Shown here piece after piece: positions 10,511 through 23,322 of a stretch of 64,000 nt of DNA (positions are counted from its first letter, which is position 1; the number at the start of each line of letters is the position of its first letter). The translations under genes were made by a program, and so were the position numbers. A model generated the notes under the pieces. The model did no database searches. It saw only the letters and a list, made by a program, of their open reading frames with translations, and was not told the origin of the DNA. The stretch is from Coffea arabica. Its lineage: Eukaryota > Streptophyta > Magnoliopsida > Gentianales > Rubiaceae. The stretch covers positions 14,034,466 through 14,098,465 of the forward strand of contig NC_092322.1 of assembly GCF_036785885.1 (NCBI RefSeq), given 5' to 3'.

Positions 10511-10678
10511 GTGTGTTTGGATAGGAGATTATTTGAAATAATTATTGTAATACTTTTTATAATTTTAAGTATGTGAAATAAAAAGGTAATTTCAAATATA
10601 AAAAAAAATGATGTGTTAAAAATGTGTTTATAAGACAAGTAAATTATTTTTTGTCAAATAATTCTTATCCGAGCACAT
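10511..10678. mobile_element. Short MITE with GTGYTYGGATARGA-type terminal inverted repeats
   Basis: The left end reads GTGTTTGGATAGGAGATTAT and the reverse complement of the right end reads GTGCTCGGATAAGAATTAT. The interior is AT-rich with no coding capacity. The length of about 165 bp and ends of GTGTTTGGAT type fit common plant MITEs. I could not identify a target site duplication with confidence. Confidence 0.65.
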
Positions 10679-11139
10679 TATCAATGAAAAAAAGAAATCA
10701 ATTTTTTCTGTCTTGTTTTGGACTGCTTGCTTGTGTTTTCTTTGGGCTTTTCTTTTACTGTCTATTTTGCTTTGTTTGATTTTGGGCTTTGGCAAACGTC
10801 TTGGTGTTTATCACTGCTTTTGGGTTTTCTTTTTCTTTAATTTTGCTAGAAGATGTAAAGCTCTTATGGTGCTAGAAGACGTATTGACAAATTGCTATAA
10901 CAGATTATATTTGGAAGTGGCGCTGGCTTCCAATACGCCACCATCATAATCAATACCTGATAGCAATCTGGAATCAGGAGCGAGGAGCAGATACCATCAT
11001 GGAGATCTGCTCCAGCAGTAAGAATTAGGCCAATTCTTGTTTCTTCTTTCTGAAGTACAACATTGCTTCCCCATGAGGTAGTGCTCAAATGGTTCATTGT
11101 ACATTTGTCGAATAAGTTGTTCCTTTGCAAGAATTAGAG
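10679..11139. other. Intergenic spacer between convergent NLR and lipase genes
   Basis: T-rich and low in information. The part nearest 11139 would be the 3' UTR of the minus-strand lipase gene. I see no conserved coding segment here. Confidence 0.5.
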
Positions 11140-14100
11140 CTACAAGCTAGCAGTAATATAGGCGGAAGACTCTTGCTGCTTCTCTTGTTGATTTATGCCA
11201 TCTGCAACATGAGCAATGACTCCAGCCCCAGCATTATGAAACCATTCATTTTTCACCTGCGGCCAAATAACGGATTTACATTGAAAAACAGCAGCTGGTA
11301 ATCATGAATAACAATTTTCGAATAATGCACAGAAACCATTACATGAATGTTGTTATGAGCGAAAAAGGGCCAGAATGCCGAGTGAAAGCTGACATCAACT
11401 TTCTTCCACCCCAATTGTTGCAGTCCACGTATCATTTCCTCTGCGACAAAATAAACAATAATGTCATTTGGTCTGACGCTGTAGTGTGTCTTATAACTAA
11501 CAGCAGCTGTTAACACTTTTAGAGTACCTTCCACAATTTCATGATATTCCAATGTATTCTGCATGGTTGGTGCATTTTGAGCTGCCTCTTTTGCTTTAGC
11601 AGCTTCTGGAGGAAAATGGGGACTGCTGGACGGAACAGGTGGACAATATTCAACATCTACTACATGTTGGTAACCATCCAGCGAACGCTGAGGGGGCTGC
11701 CAGATTAAGTAGAAATCTCAGAGAGACGGAAGAACATAAACATGTAACAAATCATTTTATCATTCTTAAAAAGGTGGTCAACGCAGTCATGTTATTGCTT
11801 CTACATTTTTTGAAAAAAGACTTGCATTTAAAATATCGAGCTGCTAATCAAGAATCTAGGCACAAAAATCTTGATCAGTTGCAGATTCACTATCCACGGA
11901 ATGTTATAGTGCCAAACCCAGAACAAACAAGTGAAAAAGAAATTGGTGGATGCTGCAAATTAACTATAAAGATAGGAAAAGCAATGAAGACACATAAGCA
12001 GGGTCTCTTTCTTTTTCAAATTACTCCATAAAAATGCTCAATGAAGATGAATCTAACAAGTGTATTATTTGAAATACAAAGATAATATATGCAGATTCAA
12101 ACGCCGTGTATATAGTCATTCCAATTCTGTAAGCAAACACCATCTTAATTCCAGCTTATGAATAAGGAGCTTAACGAAAAAGTTGCACCCAAAGAAAAAT
12201 AAAATGATGACAAGGAAGTGCAAAGCCTCAAAGTTTCACCATAAAGACTTAATAGCAGATAAGAAAAGCATGTTAATATTTGACAAAAAGGTTAATTTTC
12301 AGAGGATGATCTTAATGAGGAAACTCCATAGAAAGAAAGAAAGCAGATTTAATGTTCCCAGAGGGGCAACATTTTACCTCAGCAGATTCTCACAAAAAAG
12401 TAACTTCATATTGATGGGCTGGATTAACTTTAAAAATCATTTAATACAAGCTAACACCAAAGTGCTTTTTTTAAAAAAAAAATTTAGCAGAGGGAGGGGT
12501 GGTATTTAAGAAGCAGGGAGGGAGGCCCAGGACCACTAATTCCTTGTTCCTCGAGCCTTAACCTTAGCCACTAGACCAAGTCCTCCTCAGCAACCAAAAA
12601 AGTACTTGATATTTGATGTACATGCATTATGTAAAAGATAATATCATACATAAACAACTGTCTGCTCAGTAGTTAATGGTTTTGAGATTCTGATTAAGAA
12701 ATTGAACAACTTAAACTGATCACCACCATTCTTCAGGTTCTGATACACACCCCAAAAAAAAAAGGTCCCACCGAGATTTGAACTCGGGCCATTGGATTCA
12801 AAGTCCAATGTCCTAACCGCAAGACCATTGCACCATTTGCTAAGAGATGGGTCCACCATGGAATTACTTAGCTTTCTAAAGTTCATTTCACAATTATATT
12901 GTGCAAGAACTAAAAACGTAAAAGATCGCATCAAGATTAAACTCGACTATTGGAATCAGTGTCCAATGTCCTGGTAGCCAGACCATGGAACCTTCTCTTA
13001 AGATATGGGTTCCATCAATTGAACCCATATCCAACAACAGCAGTTTTTAGGCAAAAACTTGCAAACATCCTTGTTTACACCAACTTAGGAATAAAAAGGA
13101 TAAAAGGTTCCACCGAGATTTGAACTCGGGCTGTTGGATTCAGAGTCCAATGTCCTAACCCCTAGACCATGGAACCTTCTGTTGTTATCCACCCAACTAT
13201 CAATACATTTTGACGATAGCAAGCATTCTCAAGTCCAATGAAGTGAAATTAGCTGTACTTTCTACATTAAACATAGCTAATATGTTCTGCAGGATACAAG
13301 GAACCAAAAAGGTAAAAGGTTCCATCAAGGTTGGATTCAGAACCCAATTCACCAGACAAGGAACCAATCTGTACTATACAATCTCAGTAAGGTTAATATA
13401 GATGAAGCAATCTTAATGTCAAGAACTTAAAATTTACATCTCTTCCTAAACTAATCGATGAATTTATTCTACAGGAGAAAAGAGAGAGAAGGTTCCATCA
13501 AAATCTTTACTAGTCCACGACTCATCTGACAAATAACATTCCTATCAGTTTTCTTTACTGGACATTATTTTGCAGTCAACAACTTAGAAATTTCTTAGGC
13601 ATATGACTAGCAATTAGTTTATTCCAAAGACCAAAACAAAAAGGTCCCACCGAGATTCGAACTCAGGCTATTGGATTCAAAGTCCAATGTCCTAACCCCT
13701 ACACCATGGAACCATTCTTGGGATAGAGTTCCATCAGTTTTTAATTTATAGCAGTAGTTTGGATCCAAATATACGAGATTAATTGATCTTCCATGCTAAA
13801 TAAGTATATAAATGTTCTACTCATAAAAGTACCACGAGTCGTGTACGACACATAAGTTTCACGACTATCCCAACCAGAACATCAAAATTCCACAAACACG
13901 ATGCTCCCAAAATTCATGCTTAGCATCCTTGCAATAAAAAACCTTTACGTTTGGCATGTATATTACAGCAGGACGGCAGACAAATTTCCCAATAGGAACT
14001 AAGATTCAAGGTGAAATCAGTATATTCAGACTTGTTATCAAAATTAGTCCCTAGACAAGGTATACATGCACGATGCACTTGACTTGTCACTTATCAAATA

Positions 14101-17100
14101 CCATGGAAAAGGTTGTCTACTTCTGTAATCTAAGCTATGTGCTTGCAATTGTATTAATCTCTACTCGACTTATATACCCAACTAAATACCTAGAATCACT
14201 ATATGTCATGTCTAACTATACTAGCTCTGCTGAGCAAAAATCTATTTCTTATCTTTCAAACCATGAGAATAATTAGATAAATCATCGAAAATAGCTAATG
14301 CTTTAGATCCTTACAAAATGCTACAATTTAATTTCATGGATAGACTATCAAGTATCAAAAGACTGCATAACACGTCTATACCTAGTTCAAGATATTGTCC
14401 ATTCAAATACATTAAAATGACAAAGCAGGTAAACACTTCAAGTAGAAGACCCAAAAGCAAATGTTCAGCCAGCATTTGAGCTCAGCTGCTGCATTCTGTC
14501 TAGTAATAACAACCGGACCACAGCACTAAAGAAAACTTCCAATCAACTTCTGTTAGTGAAAACAAATATTCAAATTCCTCAAGTTTATAGCAAAATAGCT
14601 GAATATCTACCTTATTGAGCCAACATGGAAAAGGCTCTACCAAAAGCTAAACTCAAGCTGCAGGATTAGGATCACATTGTAAAGTAGAAAGATTCATCTT
14701 TATGCTAACAAGCAGATCTCACAATCTCGACCAAAAAACAGTTAAGGTGGTACCAAAATCTGAAATCAGGCTACTAGAGTCGAAGTTCGAGATCCCACTA
14801 ACTAGGCCAGAGGACTTTCTCGAGAACTTCTATGGTACGTAACAACATCAATGCTTGAACTCATATCAGTTTCCAACCTAAACTAATATAAATCACTCTC
14901 TCCGTCCCATTGAAATTGTCATGCTTTCCATTTTGGTCTGTCCCAAAATGTTTGCCATTGCCAAAAAATGGTTGTGAACTTTATCAATAATTTCCAATGC
15001 TTACCCCTGTCTCAGCTAACTAAAAAGTAAGTATTATTGGGGCCAGAAAGTCTGCCATCAATACTTGCACTTTGTTGTTCAGTTGATTGATATGCACGCA
15101 CCAACCATTTTGAAATGATTGCCTTGCGTGCCTTCACTCTCTAATTCTAACTGGAGTAAGCCATGTGCCAACCAATACATATGTAGACCCAGCTGTCACC
15201 TTTTGTCCACCCATTGTCCACCTTTTGTAGTCAAACAAAGGGCAAAACGGAAAACGAAGATGAATTCTTCAAAAGTCTGGCACTGTTGATAATAAGTTGA
15301 GGTCCCAAAAAGCGTCAAACTTTTCACACTTAAAAAAGGCAAGCTGTTTACATGGCCAGTTTAACCAAGATCTGAACTCTACAATAAAAACAGGAAACTA
15401 ATCTTTTAATGACTGCTGACATCAACTTATCCTAAGGAACCAAAAAGAAAGGTTCCGCTGAGATTTGAACTCAGGTTATTGGATTCAGAGTCCAATGTCC
15501 TAGCCACTAGACCATGGAACCAATTGACCATGCTTTTTGTCCAGATTGCATTAGTAAGAAGGGAAGAAAAGGCAGTTGCCTGGAGACAAAAATTTAATCA
15601 ATTTGAGCTGAAGAGAAGCATTCCCTATTATTGTATTCACATGCCTTATTGGCATTTAAACTTTGATCAAATCATTAATGGCCAATCATTCCCAAAAGTA
15701 TTCTATAACCATTAATTAGCCACTTACTAGTTGCCATTCAATTAGGCCCCAAATGTTAATGAGCTCATCCATTCACACTTTATGCACACACCTTTATTAA
15801 ATGTGTATCATGAGAGGAAAAGTACTCAGGAGTAAATCAGCAAATTACCTTCACAAGTTCTGTCTCCCTTCTTATTGAAGATGTACGCCAGCCAACCATA
15901 TCTAAATTATGCTAAGAAAATTTTCATTAGAAAACAGGAAAAAGTCATATCAGCTTGGTAGAAAATGTTAGATATGAAATATATGGCTGGATACGGTCAT
16001 AAGAGACATTAGCATAGAGGACACGGTATCTGAAAGCACCAAGGGCAGATCTGCAAGAGAAAAGCAGCTTAGAAGCTTTAGAAAGGAGTTCCAACCAGAA
16101 TGTACTTTCGAACATTATCTTTACTCACATAAATTTCCCATCCTCACAATCAGATGCCATTCGCAACAGCAGAGGAGGTTTGTTAGGCTTGCCATCAGTA
16201 AGGAAGAGCTGACTACCAGTTCGGCCAATGAAAATGGGGGCAAGTGGTGCAGCAATCTTCTCCAAGAAGGGGACTCCAAGAAGAAATGGAAGCTAAATCA
16301 GACAACAAAAACTGTCTGGAGGTCAGGTTCCAGATCAGAAGTCAATGTTCATAGATGAGAAAGTTGATCATGCTTTAACCAGAAATATTCCTGAAAAGAA
16401 CACTTTATCACACACTATGCATTAGTCAGTAAGCTTATCTACCCAAATTTTAGTCAGATAGGACCTCAATGACTATATTAAATTCTCATAGAAGTAGGAA
16501 AAAGGGGAAAAAAGTCTCTCTCTCTCTCTCTCTCTCTGAAATTCCTCTTTCTTTTACTAAGAGTTCCAACACCAAACTTTAAAATATCATTTCTTTAGAA
16601 ATATGAATCTACTTTTTCCCTTGCAGAACTCTAAGAAGGCCAAAAAATGAAAGTACTGCATCCTCTTATCAGCCACTTTAGTCAACAAACCCCAAATTTT
16701 GCTAGATGGCCACCAAGGCAATGACTACATTTCTTTCTTTTTACATTCCTATCTTCATCTACCAAAACCAGTGCAATTATTTCCATTATTCTTCTCTTGT
16801 CAGGCACTTGACTTCAGGTATGCAGTAAAATACCAGAGACAAGAAAATTTTACTAATTATTACAATGAAAACTTTACAAAAGCCCAAGTGAAAGAAAATC
16901 AGGAAAACTGCAGGACTTTGTTTGCTGATGTGGCTGCAGACAAGCTTTTGCTGATTCACAGGACTATTTAGTGAAACTATAAATGAATGAATGTGATCAA
17001 GCATAACCCCAAATCAATAGCAACAAGCTTGGTTTATCATCAAGCAAAGCACTTCAAGAAGATGACACAATTGGTGAGTTAACGTAAAATTATTGTGTCC

Positions 17101-20100
17101 TGCTGAACTGTCCAGGAAATTCAAACTTCCAGTCAAACAAACTTGATAACTGGCAATAGTGTTTTGGATATCAATTCCAGAGGAACAGCACTACCCTTTT
17201 TAGAGAAAAAGATAGTTGAAAAATTGCAGGGAAAGCTGCATCAATATTATGTCCACCAACCAATGTAACAATGAAATTAGTAAGAGAGTAAAATAGCAAG
17301 TTAAAGCTTCTACAGAATTCTTTACCCACACTTATACATCAGTGAGTGGTTTTTATGTTAACTACGGAAAAGGTGTACAAGTATCATGCTTGAATAAAGA
17401 GCAACACGGATTTAGAGGCCTTGCAGCCCCAGAAGAGGAGGAGAAAATATCAAAAGCTAAGCATCATAAAGCTTTATGGAACTAGAATGATTTACAGCAG
17501 AATCAAATAAACCAGAATAAAGTTTCAACAAAGAACACTACGGGCACTTTCATTTGCTGAACCATATATAGTTGCAAATAACCAACCTACAACAGGGCAA
17601 AGCAACTACAGTCCACTATAGTGGAAAAATTTCATCTCTGTTTCTTAAGTAGGAAGATCACCAAGCCATCAACCGGTGTTTTCAAGATTATTGGTCGAAG
17701 AATAGAAACTTTGAAAAAGAAAAACACAGATTTTTGGACTTTAGGATCTTTTTCTTTTTCCTCCAATTCCTACCTCTTCCTCTTGTGAAAGGACAAGGAA
17801 AATAAGGAACCACAAGGCAGAGATATTGTAAATTATAACAGTATACAAGTATAACAGGGGACCCTCCAAGTCAACATCCTCATGATGACATGCACAAAGT
17901 CTCACTTTGCCATTAATTCAAAATTTAAGATATTTCTTACAACAAACCTGTTTATTCCCTCTCACTCCGAGATGCGGTGTAGCCAAGGTAATAAAATTGA
18001 TAGGTTCAAGCCCAGCAATTAATCCTTTTGTAGAAGCAGAAAGATCATAGGGATGACCTGAGTTATTTGGCGTATAAAGCACAGAAATTGCATATCTTGC
18101 AAACAATCCACCAAGCGAATGGGCTAAGAATGATATCTTTTTCAGGGTTTCTTGTTTTCTAACAACCTGCATTACCTGTTCATAGTTGAATTATGGTGAA
18201 GACAATGCAATGCTACTTAAAGCTGATGCTCCAACGCTGCTGGAGAAACACAAAATATTAAGAAAGATTTCTGAACATATAAATACCAGCAAAGAAGAGC
18301 TATTGATCATACATTAACTGCGAAGATGTCATTGATCAAATCAAAGTAACTAAGCATGTTAATCCAACTTGTAGTACTGTCTATAAAATGGAAACAACCT
18401 GCCTATATCTAGAAAGCACACACAAGTGCAAATGCATATTAACCACTTTCAAGTTCCAGCTAGCCTATAAGTTCAGACATGGCATTAACAGCAAAAACGT
18501 TTGGCAACAAAGAAAAGAAAACTCACCTCATCTGCTAATCTCTTGCCAGCTCCATCAATCCCAGTGAATGTTTTGGTATAACTGTTACAAGAACTTGCTG
18601 CACATTGGGGGAAAGGGAAAAGAAGAAGAAGAACAAATTAATCCTGGGGCAAGAAATCAGCATGCACACATAGTTAATCGCAGAAACATAGAATACCCAA
18701 TTAGAAATTAAATGGAGCACTCAGGAAAATCAATTCATCTAAGAAGAAAACATATTCTGCAGCAAACACCATTAAACGACTTGAATAATTATCCTTCACA
18801 GTCACCAAATTAAGTGCATCAGCTTGGACTCAACAACTTTGCCTTAAATATAGATGTAAAATTTTCAGCATTTGCCTTCCGTTCTTTTTCACCACAGCAA
18901 GCAAGCAAGGATGCTTCATGTTATGAATTTCGCTAACTCAGTTCTCTCTCGATATCCTTAAATTTCAATAGTCCATTTGACTATTATTAAATCTGCATTA
19001 ATTATATACAAAGGTCTGACATCAATCTCAAGCATGCTGCTTACATGGTACCCATCACTTTTAAAACATATATTTGAGCATAAAGTTATAGAAACAAGAG
19101 AGTCAAAGATCCAGAAGATAAAAAATGACACTGCTTATAGTTATTATTGAATGCTGAGCTAGGAAAAAGAATTTCAAGTAAAGTTGCCACAGCCTGATCA
19201 ATCAAACATATAGGTCAGGTAGGTATCTGCATAATACCAATAATTGCCAATCAGGGTGTGTGAGAGAGAGGTTCATAGATTGGTCTCCCTCAATTGCCAT
19301 AATTTATTTCATTATATATGAACAGCTAGAATAACTAAAGGGTAGCAACAAAATCCAGAGCAGAGTAGATGGTAACAAGTTCCAACTTTTCACCGACTCC
19401 TAAGCAAAATGCTTTTGAAGCTTGTGTGATCGTGAAATTCATCCACTTTCATTCACCTAGGTTTTTCACATTTTTCTCTTGAATTGCACCAAGAATGATA
19501 TGAATTTCGATTGTCAACAATGAGCCCCACTCTTTCTATGTTGCTATCACAGTACTCCACCCTTCTTAGAATCTCTATATAAGGAAACAAGAAAAACATA
19601 ATAGAAAATATAAGGGATAAGATGATGGTATATGCTCTTCTTTCCAAGAAAATATGGTAAATAAGGGTGAACAAAGCCCAATATCAAGTTCCAAGCCTGC
19701 TAGAAGAACAAAAGATAGTCTCTAGTTCTATTCACACAAAGTAATTGCTGTCATGGTCAAACCCAGAATCCTGTCAATACAAGCCAAACAAAAGATTGCT
19801 ATTACTACGTGTAACCACCTTCACTAAACTAAAAAATGAAATCCATAAGTTTCATAAATTTTATACAAACACTATAAACCATACCGTATATCAAAAAGTT
19901 TCTTCCCAACCGCTTCTTCAACTCTGCTTCTACATATGTCCAGTCACTAGGGCTGCACTAATCATAAAAACCAATCAAAGTTGCTTATATACCTGCAGCT
20001 TAAAAGTGCATTAAACTTGTCACTATTATGCGCAATTTGTCTTGGGCATACAAATGAAATGATCAATTCGCCTGAAGCATGCTAATACAAGACAAGCAAA

Positions 20101-23100
20101 AAACAAGCTTAATACATTCCTTCCTGTCTTAAGATTTGCAAAATAAACAGAAGGAATATATATCTATATGAGAAGTATATCATCTGCTGGTGACTGCTCC
20201 AAGAGGTTCAGAAAAAGCAAAGATGTTGTAGCAGCAACAAGATTCTAAAAGCGTGACAAGTTAAAAGCTACAAGTAATGGAAAAGACGCAGAATACTGAG
20301 TGGGTGCTAAGGATAACCATCACATGCACGAAATATCAATGGCTTTCTTCCACCAAGAAATACTAATAAAGCTATCCACAATGACTTCTGTATAAACATC
20401 ATACATGCAGGACATGCAATGGTATACCCATCATAAGTTCTTTAATCATGAACCTCGGATGCTGCTGCATGCATCAGGAATTTTCTGATGCTCAGGATCC
20501 ATGACACAAATGTGAAGTTAGAGCAATATATAATAGCATATACAGTTTAAAGATGCAAATTTACACTCCTCAAAAAAAAAACTACTCTGCTACTTTTAAT
20601 CATCTTTCTTTTTCTTACCTTACATTTACCTGTAAATTTTACTCAATTATTAACATCCAAGTACAACTATGCTCCAGATTGTTATCAGACAACCAAATCA
20701 AATGCCAGTTTGAAGGCACTATTCCCCTATTTTTGACATGTAAAACTCAAGAAACACATATACCTTGCCAAGATCCCATGAACAAGGACAAGCAGATGAT
20801 CTGGCTCATCTTTCAAATTATAAATGCCCTTTGGTGATGCAACATTACTCTGGGTTGAACTCATAGCGTGAGCTCTAAAGCCTTGATGTTCCCAGATCTT
20901 CTTTATGCCTGCAAAGTCATGCTACTCTCAAACTTATGGAAAGGTAACTCCAAGATTAATAAGAAGAAAATATTTCCACTATATGATGTTTGCATCACTT
21001 GTAAATTTAGGAATGGAAAATCTATAAAGTCTAAGCATCAAAAGCAGATCAAAGATGCACAAAGTCCTCAAATTTAAACCACAATGTGGTCCAGACCAAT
21101 TATCTAATACTGAATGGACAACATAAATATCAAAGGCGACAGGACAAATTCTTGAAATTCTGCATGCTTAGGAAAGACTGTAGTAATGGTTCAGCTCAGA
21201 TGATTTCACTTATTTTCAAAGATAATACTAATGAAAGAAACTTACTCGAACTATCACTTTTCTAGAAAGTAACTTTTGGAAAATGGGTTCAATACTTTAC
21301 TGCATTGAATGTACATAACTGCTTCCATAAAAAGTGTTGAGCTCACTATTAGCCAAGAGAGAGAGAAGTTTTTATGTGGCAAGGCAAGGCACAACCTCCC
21401 TGGAAGTAAGAGCCTACATACAATGCCTAGGAAGCCTTAGTCCCAAGTCTTGTTGGTCAAATAAGAAAAAAATAAATTCAGACAAAATATAGTATTTTTG
21501 TGTTTAAGTTGTATGTGTAAAGAATGTGCACATATTATTACCACTGTCCTCTTTAATTATCTTAAACCCAATAGTCTCTACAACTATGAACTCCAACCAT
21601 CTTATTAACTAGCCTTCTAGTGTTGCTCAGAATTACCTCCGTTGCAAAACACAACTTGTTGCACCAGATCAGATGCTTAACCTACTCTGCAAAGGTGCAA
21701 GTCCCTCAGATCTTTTCTTCAATTACCATGCCTAAGAACTGTATAATCACACATTTAGTGTAACAAACAGAAAGTGCAATTTGTTTGTTAAAATTATGAA
21801 TGCTTTAGCAAGCCATTTAACAGAAATGCTGCTGCGTAACTAGGCAAGTCAAATTACATAAAATTAAGCCCGACACGATGATCCTTAAAAGTAGAACTGA
21901 TAATTGACACTTTGTTAGGGCCATCCCTAAATTTGGAAGGATGCCATAGGCATCAGATATTAACTTACGTACCAGCCAAATATATGTGTCTAATATTAGC
22001 AACAATCACAGGAAAATGAGTGATTGACTGACAAACGACATTGGGTTCTCATTTATCTTGGAAACATGTAACTTCTTCCACCAACATGTACATCATCTAG
22101 TACCAGCTGGTTGTCAAAATTCGACTTTTCCTTCAACTTTAGAGTCATAAAAGAGATTAAGTAGTCACATTGAATTGTCAAATTCGCAGAAATGTTTTAA
22201 CACGCGTTCTTACAAAAACTCTGCATGCCGACAAACCAAGTCTCCATGCATATGTTCCCCTCCAAACTATAAAATCCAAATGTTTATGTGACCAAAGTCA
22301 TTTAGGGTTTCAGAAGCCATGTAATCACATTTTCAGCAACCTTAATGAATTATTAAACCATTGCCATAGGATGAAACTCAAGACTCAAGGTATCATATAT
22401 TACTAATCATACAAAAGCAAAAACAAAGCACATAATCCCTGATATTCGATAAACTACTTTGTCTCATTCCTAGGACAGACAAATGTGCCAACACGCAGTC
22501 ACTTCCCAAGTTACAACCTGAAGATACTTTCTAGCTGCTTTCCAACACTGTAAACAAACGGTAGCGTGCAATTACAAGTGCTACACTGTAATAATGGCAA
22601 CAAAATTCTCATTCTTTCTGTCAATTAAAATTCAATCAAATTGTTACAAATGGCTGGATATCTCCCAAATAACAGATCTGAAGATTCCGTTGTCTGACTC
22701 TAATCTACGCCTACAAACAGCACGCAAACTTAATCCAAACACACCTTAATTCTCATGTATTCATTCTTTCTCGATCTACAATTTAGGCAAGACTCTTCAT
22801 TTCTAACACCACATAATTCACCAAACAAAACTAACCAAAAGACAAATAAAATCTGAGCTATCTTTAGCATGAAATGAAAGGTATCATGAACTAAACCACA
22901 TAAATTCCAACTTCCGCACTAATTTCCGTCAAAAAAAAACCATAAAAATAGATAGAATGACGAGCTTCAAAAAACAAATAGTTATAAATTGTGAACATGA
23001 ACGAGAGCAAAAAATGAACAAATACTAAAGCATAAACTTTACCGGAAAAAGCGATGAAATCCGAATTACTCCGTTGCCGATTATCCGCCGACGACGACGA

Positions 23101-23292
23101 AGAAGAAGAGCAGGAACAATACGGCGAAGAAGAACAGGAATTACTAATATTATTCTGATTATGATTATTATTATTATTACTATTATTGCTACTATTTTTA
23201 CCAGTATAATTAGTATTGATAAAACTGGAATTGGAGCTTGGGAGGCTAAGAATCCGGGGGGAATGGTGAATCAAAGGCGCCGGATAAGCCAT
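11140..23292 (-). CDS. DUF676 (ROG1-like) lipase/serine esterase, 11 exons, 460 aa
   Basis: Coding exons on the minus strand: 23292-23043, 20872-20764, 19952-19885, 18597-18527, 18175-17948, 16292-16129, 16050-15995, 15901-15849, 11696-11528, 11440-11343 and 11256-11140. Every junction is GT-AG and the phases join cleanly to 461 codons with stop. Exon 1 encodes a Ser/Asn-rich leader. Then come VLVHGIL (His115-Gly116), SPSDWTYVEAEL, the nucleophile elbow AHSLGG (Ser186), LATPHLGV and, near the end, WKKVDVSFHSAFWPFFAHN. These are hallmarks of plant alpha/beta-hydrolases of the DUF676 family. The family hydrolyses ester bonds in lipids; this protein's substrate is unknown. The catalytic Asp was not assigned. 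Intron 1 is 2.2 kb, and intron 8 (4.2 kb) holds tRNA genes. The start is the only ATG opening this frame. Confidence 0.93.
12764..12834 (-). tRNA. tRNA-Gln (anticodon TTG), possibly degenerate
   Basis: The minus-strand sequence has a GGACTTTGAATCC anticodon arm (TTG) and a CGAGTTCAAATCTCG T arm, with a run of T downstream that could stop RNA polymerase III. The acceptor stem is imperfect (5' GGTGCAA against 3' TGGGACC) and the D arm differs from the other copies, so it may be a pseudogene. It lies inside intron 8 of the lipase gene, on the same strand. Confidence 0.6.
12922..12992 (-). pseudogene. Decayed tRNA-Gln copy
   Basis: It aligns along its whole length with the intact tRNA-Gln at 13106. 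The 5' GGTTCCATGGTCTGG and anticodon arm (GGACACTGATTCC) are recognisable, but the T arm and 3' acceptor strand have decayed and can no longer pair. Confidence 0.7.
13106..13176 (-). tRNA. tRNA-Gln (anticodon CTG)
   Basis: Intact by eye: acceptor stem GGTTCCA/TGGAACC pairs fully, the anticodon arm is GGACTCTGAATCC with CTG, and the T arm is CCGAGTTCAAATCTCGG. T-rich DNA follows on the minus strand. It reads CAG codons and is nested in the lipase intron on the same strand. Confidence 0.92.
13319..13365 (-). pseudogene. Truncated tRNA-Gln remnant
   Basis: A shortened match retaining both ends (GGTTCC and GGAACC on the plus strand) and a GGATTCAGAA piece of the anticodon arm, but lacking much of the middle. 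A still weaker piece starting GGTTCCATCAAAATC lies near 13490. Confidence 0.5.
13643..13713 (-). tRNA. tRNA-Gln (anticodon TTG)
   Basis: The acceptor stem GGTTCCA/TGGGACC pairs with one G-U, the anticodon arm GGACTTTGAATCC gives TTG, and the T loop is TTCGAAT with a stem containing one G-U. A T run follows on the minus strand. It reads CAA codons. Confidence 0.88.
14748..14812 (-). pseudogene. Strongly decayed tRNA-Gln-like sequence
   Basis: It keeps a GGTACCAAAATCTGAA start, a faint T-arm region and an ACTAGAGTCGAAG stretch that lines up with the anticodon arm of the tRNA-Gln copies, but no stem is intact. A similar weak match is at about 14630-14680. Confidence 0.3.
14893..14960. mobile_element. 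Stowaway-like MITE end
   Basis: The stretch CTCTCTCCGTCCCATTGAAA closely matches the CTCCCTCCGTCCCA ends of Stowaway (Tc1/Mariner) MITEs. I did not find the matching inverted end nearby, so only the left part is supported. It lies in lipase intron 8. Confidence 0.5.
15451..15521 (-). tRNA. tRNA-Gln (anticodon CTG), fourth copy
   Basis: Acceptor stem GGTTCCA/CGGAACC with one mismatch at the seventh pair, D arm TGGTCTAGTGGCTAGGAC, anticodon arm GGACTCTGAATCC, and a perfectly paired CTGAG/CTCAG T stem. It sits about 1.7 kb from the other three and 330 bp inside the intron from exon 8. Confidence 0.88.
16516..16538. repeat. (CT)n microsatellite
   Basis: About eleven CT units in lipase intron 5, preceded by an A/G-rich run. 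It is expected to vary in length. Confidence 0.9.
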
Positions 23293-23312
23293 GGGTAAAT
23301 ATACACGATTTA

Positions 23313-23322
23313 CTATTTATAG
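23313..23322 (-). promoter_or_regulatory. TATA-like motif just upstream of the lipase start codon
   Basis: The minus strand reads CTATAAATAG, about 21 bp before the ATG. If used, transcription would begin at or after the chosen ATG, so either another promoter lies further up or the 5' UTR is very short. A chance match is quite possible. Confidence 0.25.

Noticed and set aside
10864-11130. Minus-strand ORF after the lipase stop codon
   Set aside because: It lies in the probable 3' UTR and the lipase frame ends cleanly at 11140.
12500-12590. tRNA-like phrase TTAGCCACTAGACCAAG
   Set aside because: No cloverleaf can be formed; it is a widespread plant repeat fragment, also near 42650.
12764-15521. 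Possible CRISPR-like regular spacing of short repeats
   Set aside because: The repeated units are tRNA-Gln genes and their remnants in a plant intron.
22891-23042. Extension of lipase exon 1 past the donor site (YALVFVHFLLSFMFTIYNYL)
   Set aside because: A hydrophobic intron read-through; the donor at 23042 joins in phase to the exon at 20872 that carries the conserved LVLVHGIL segment.
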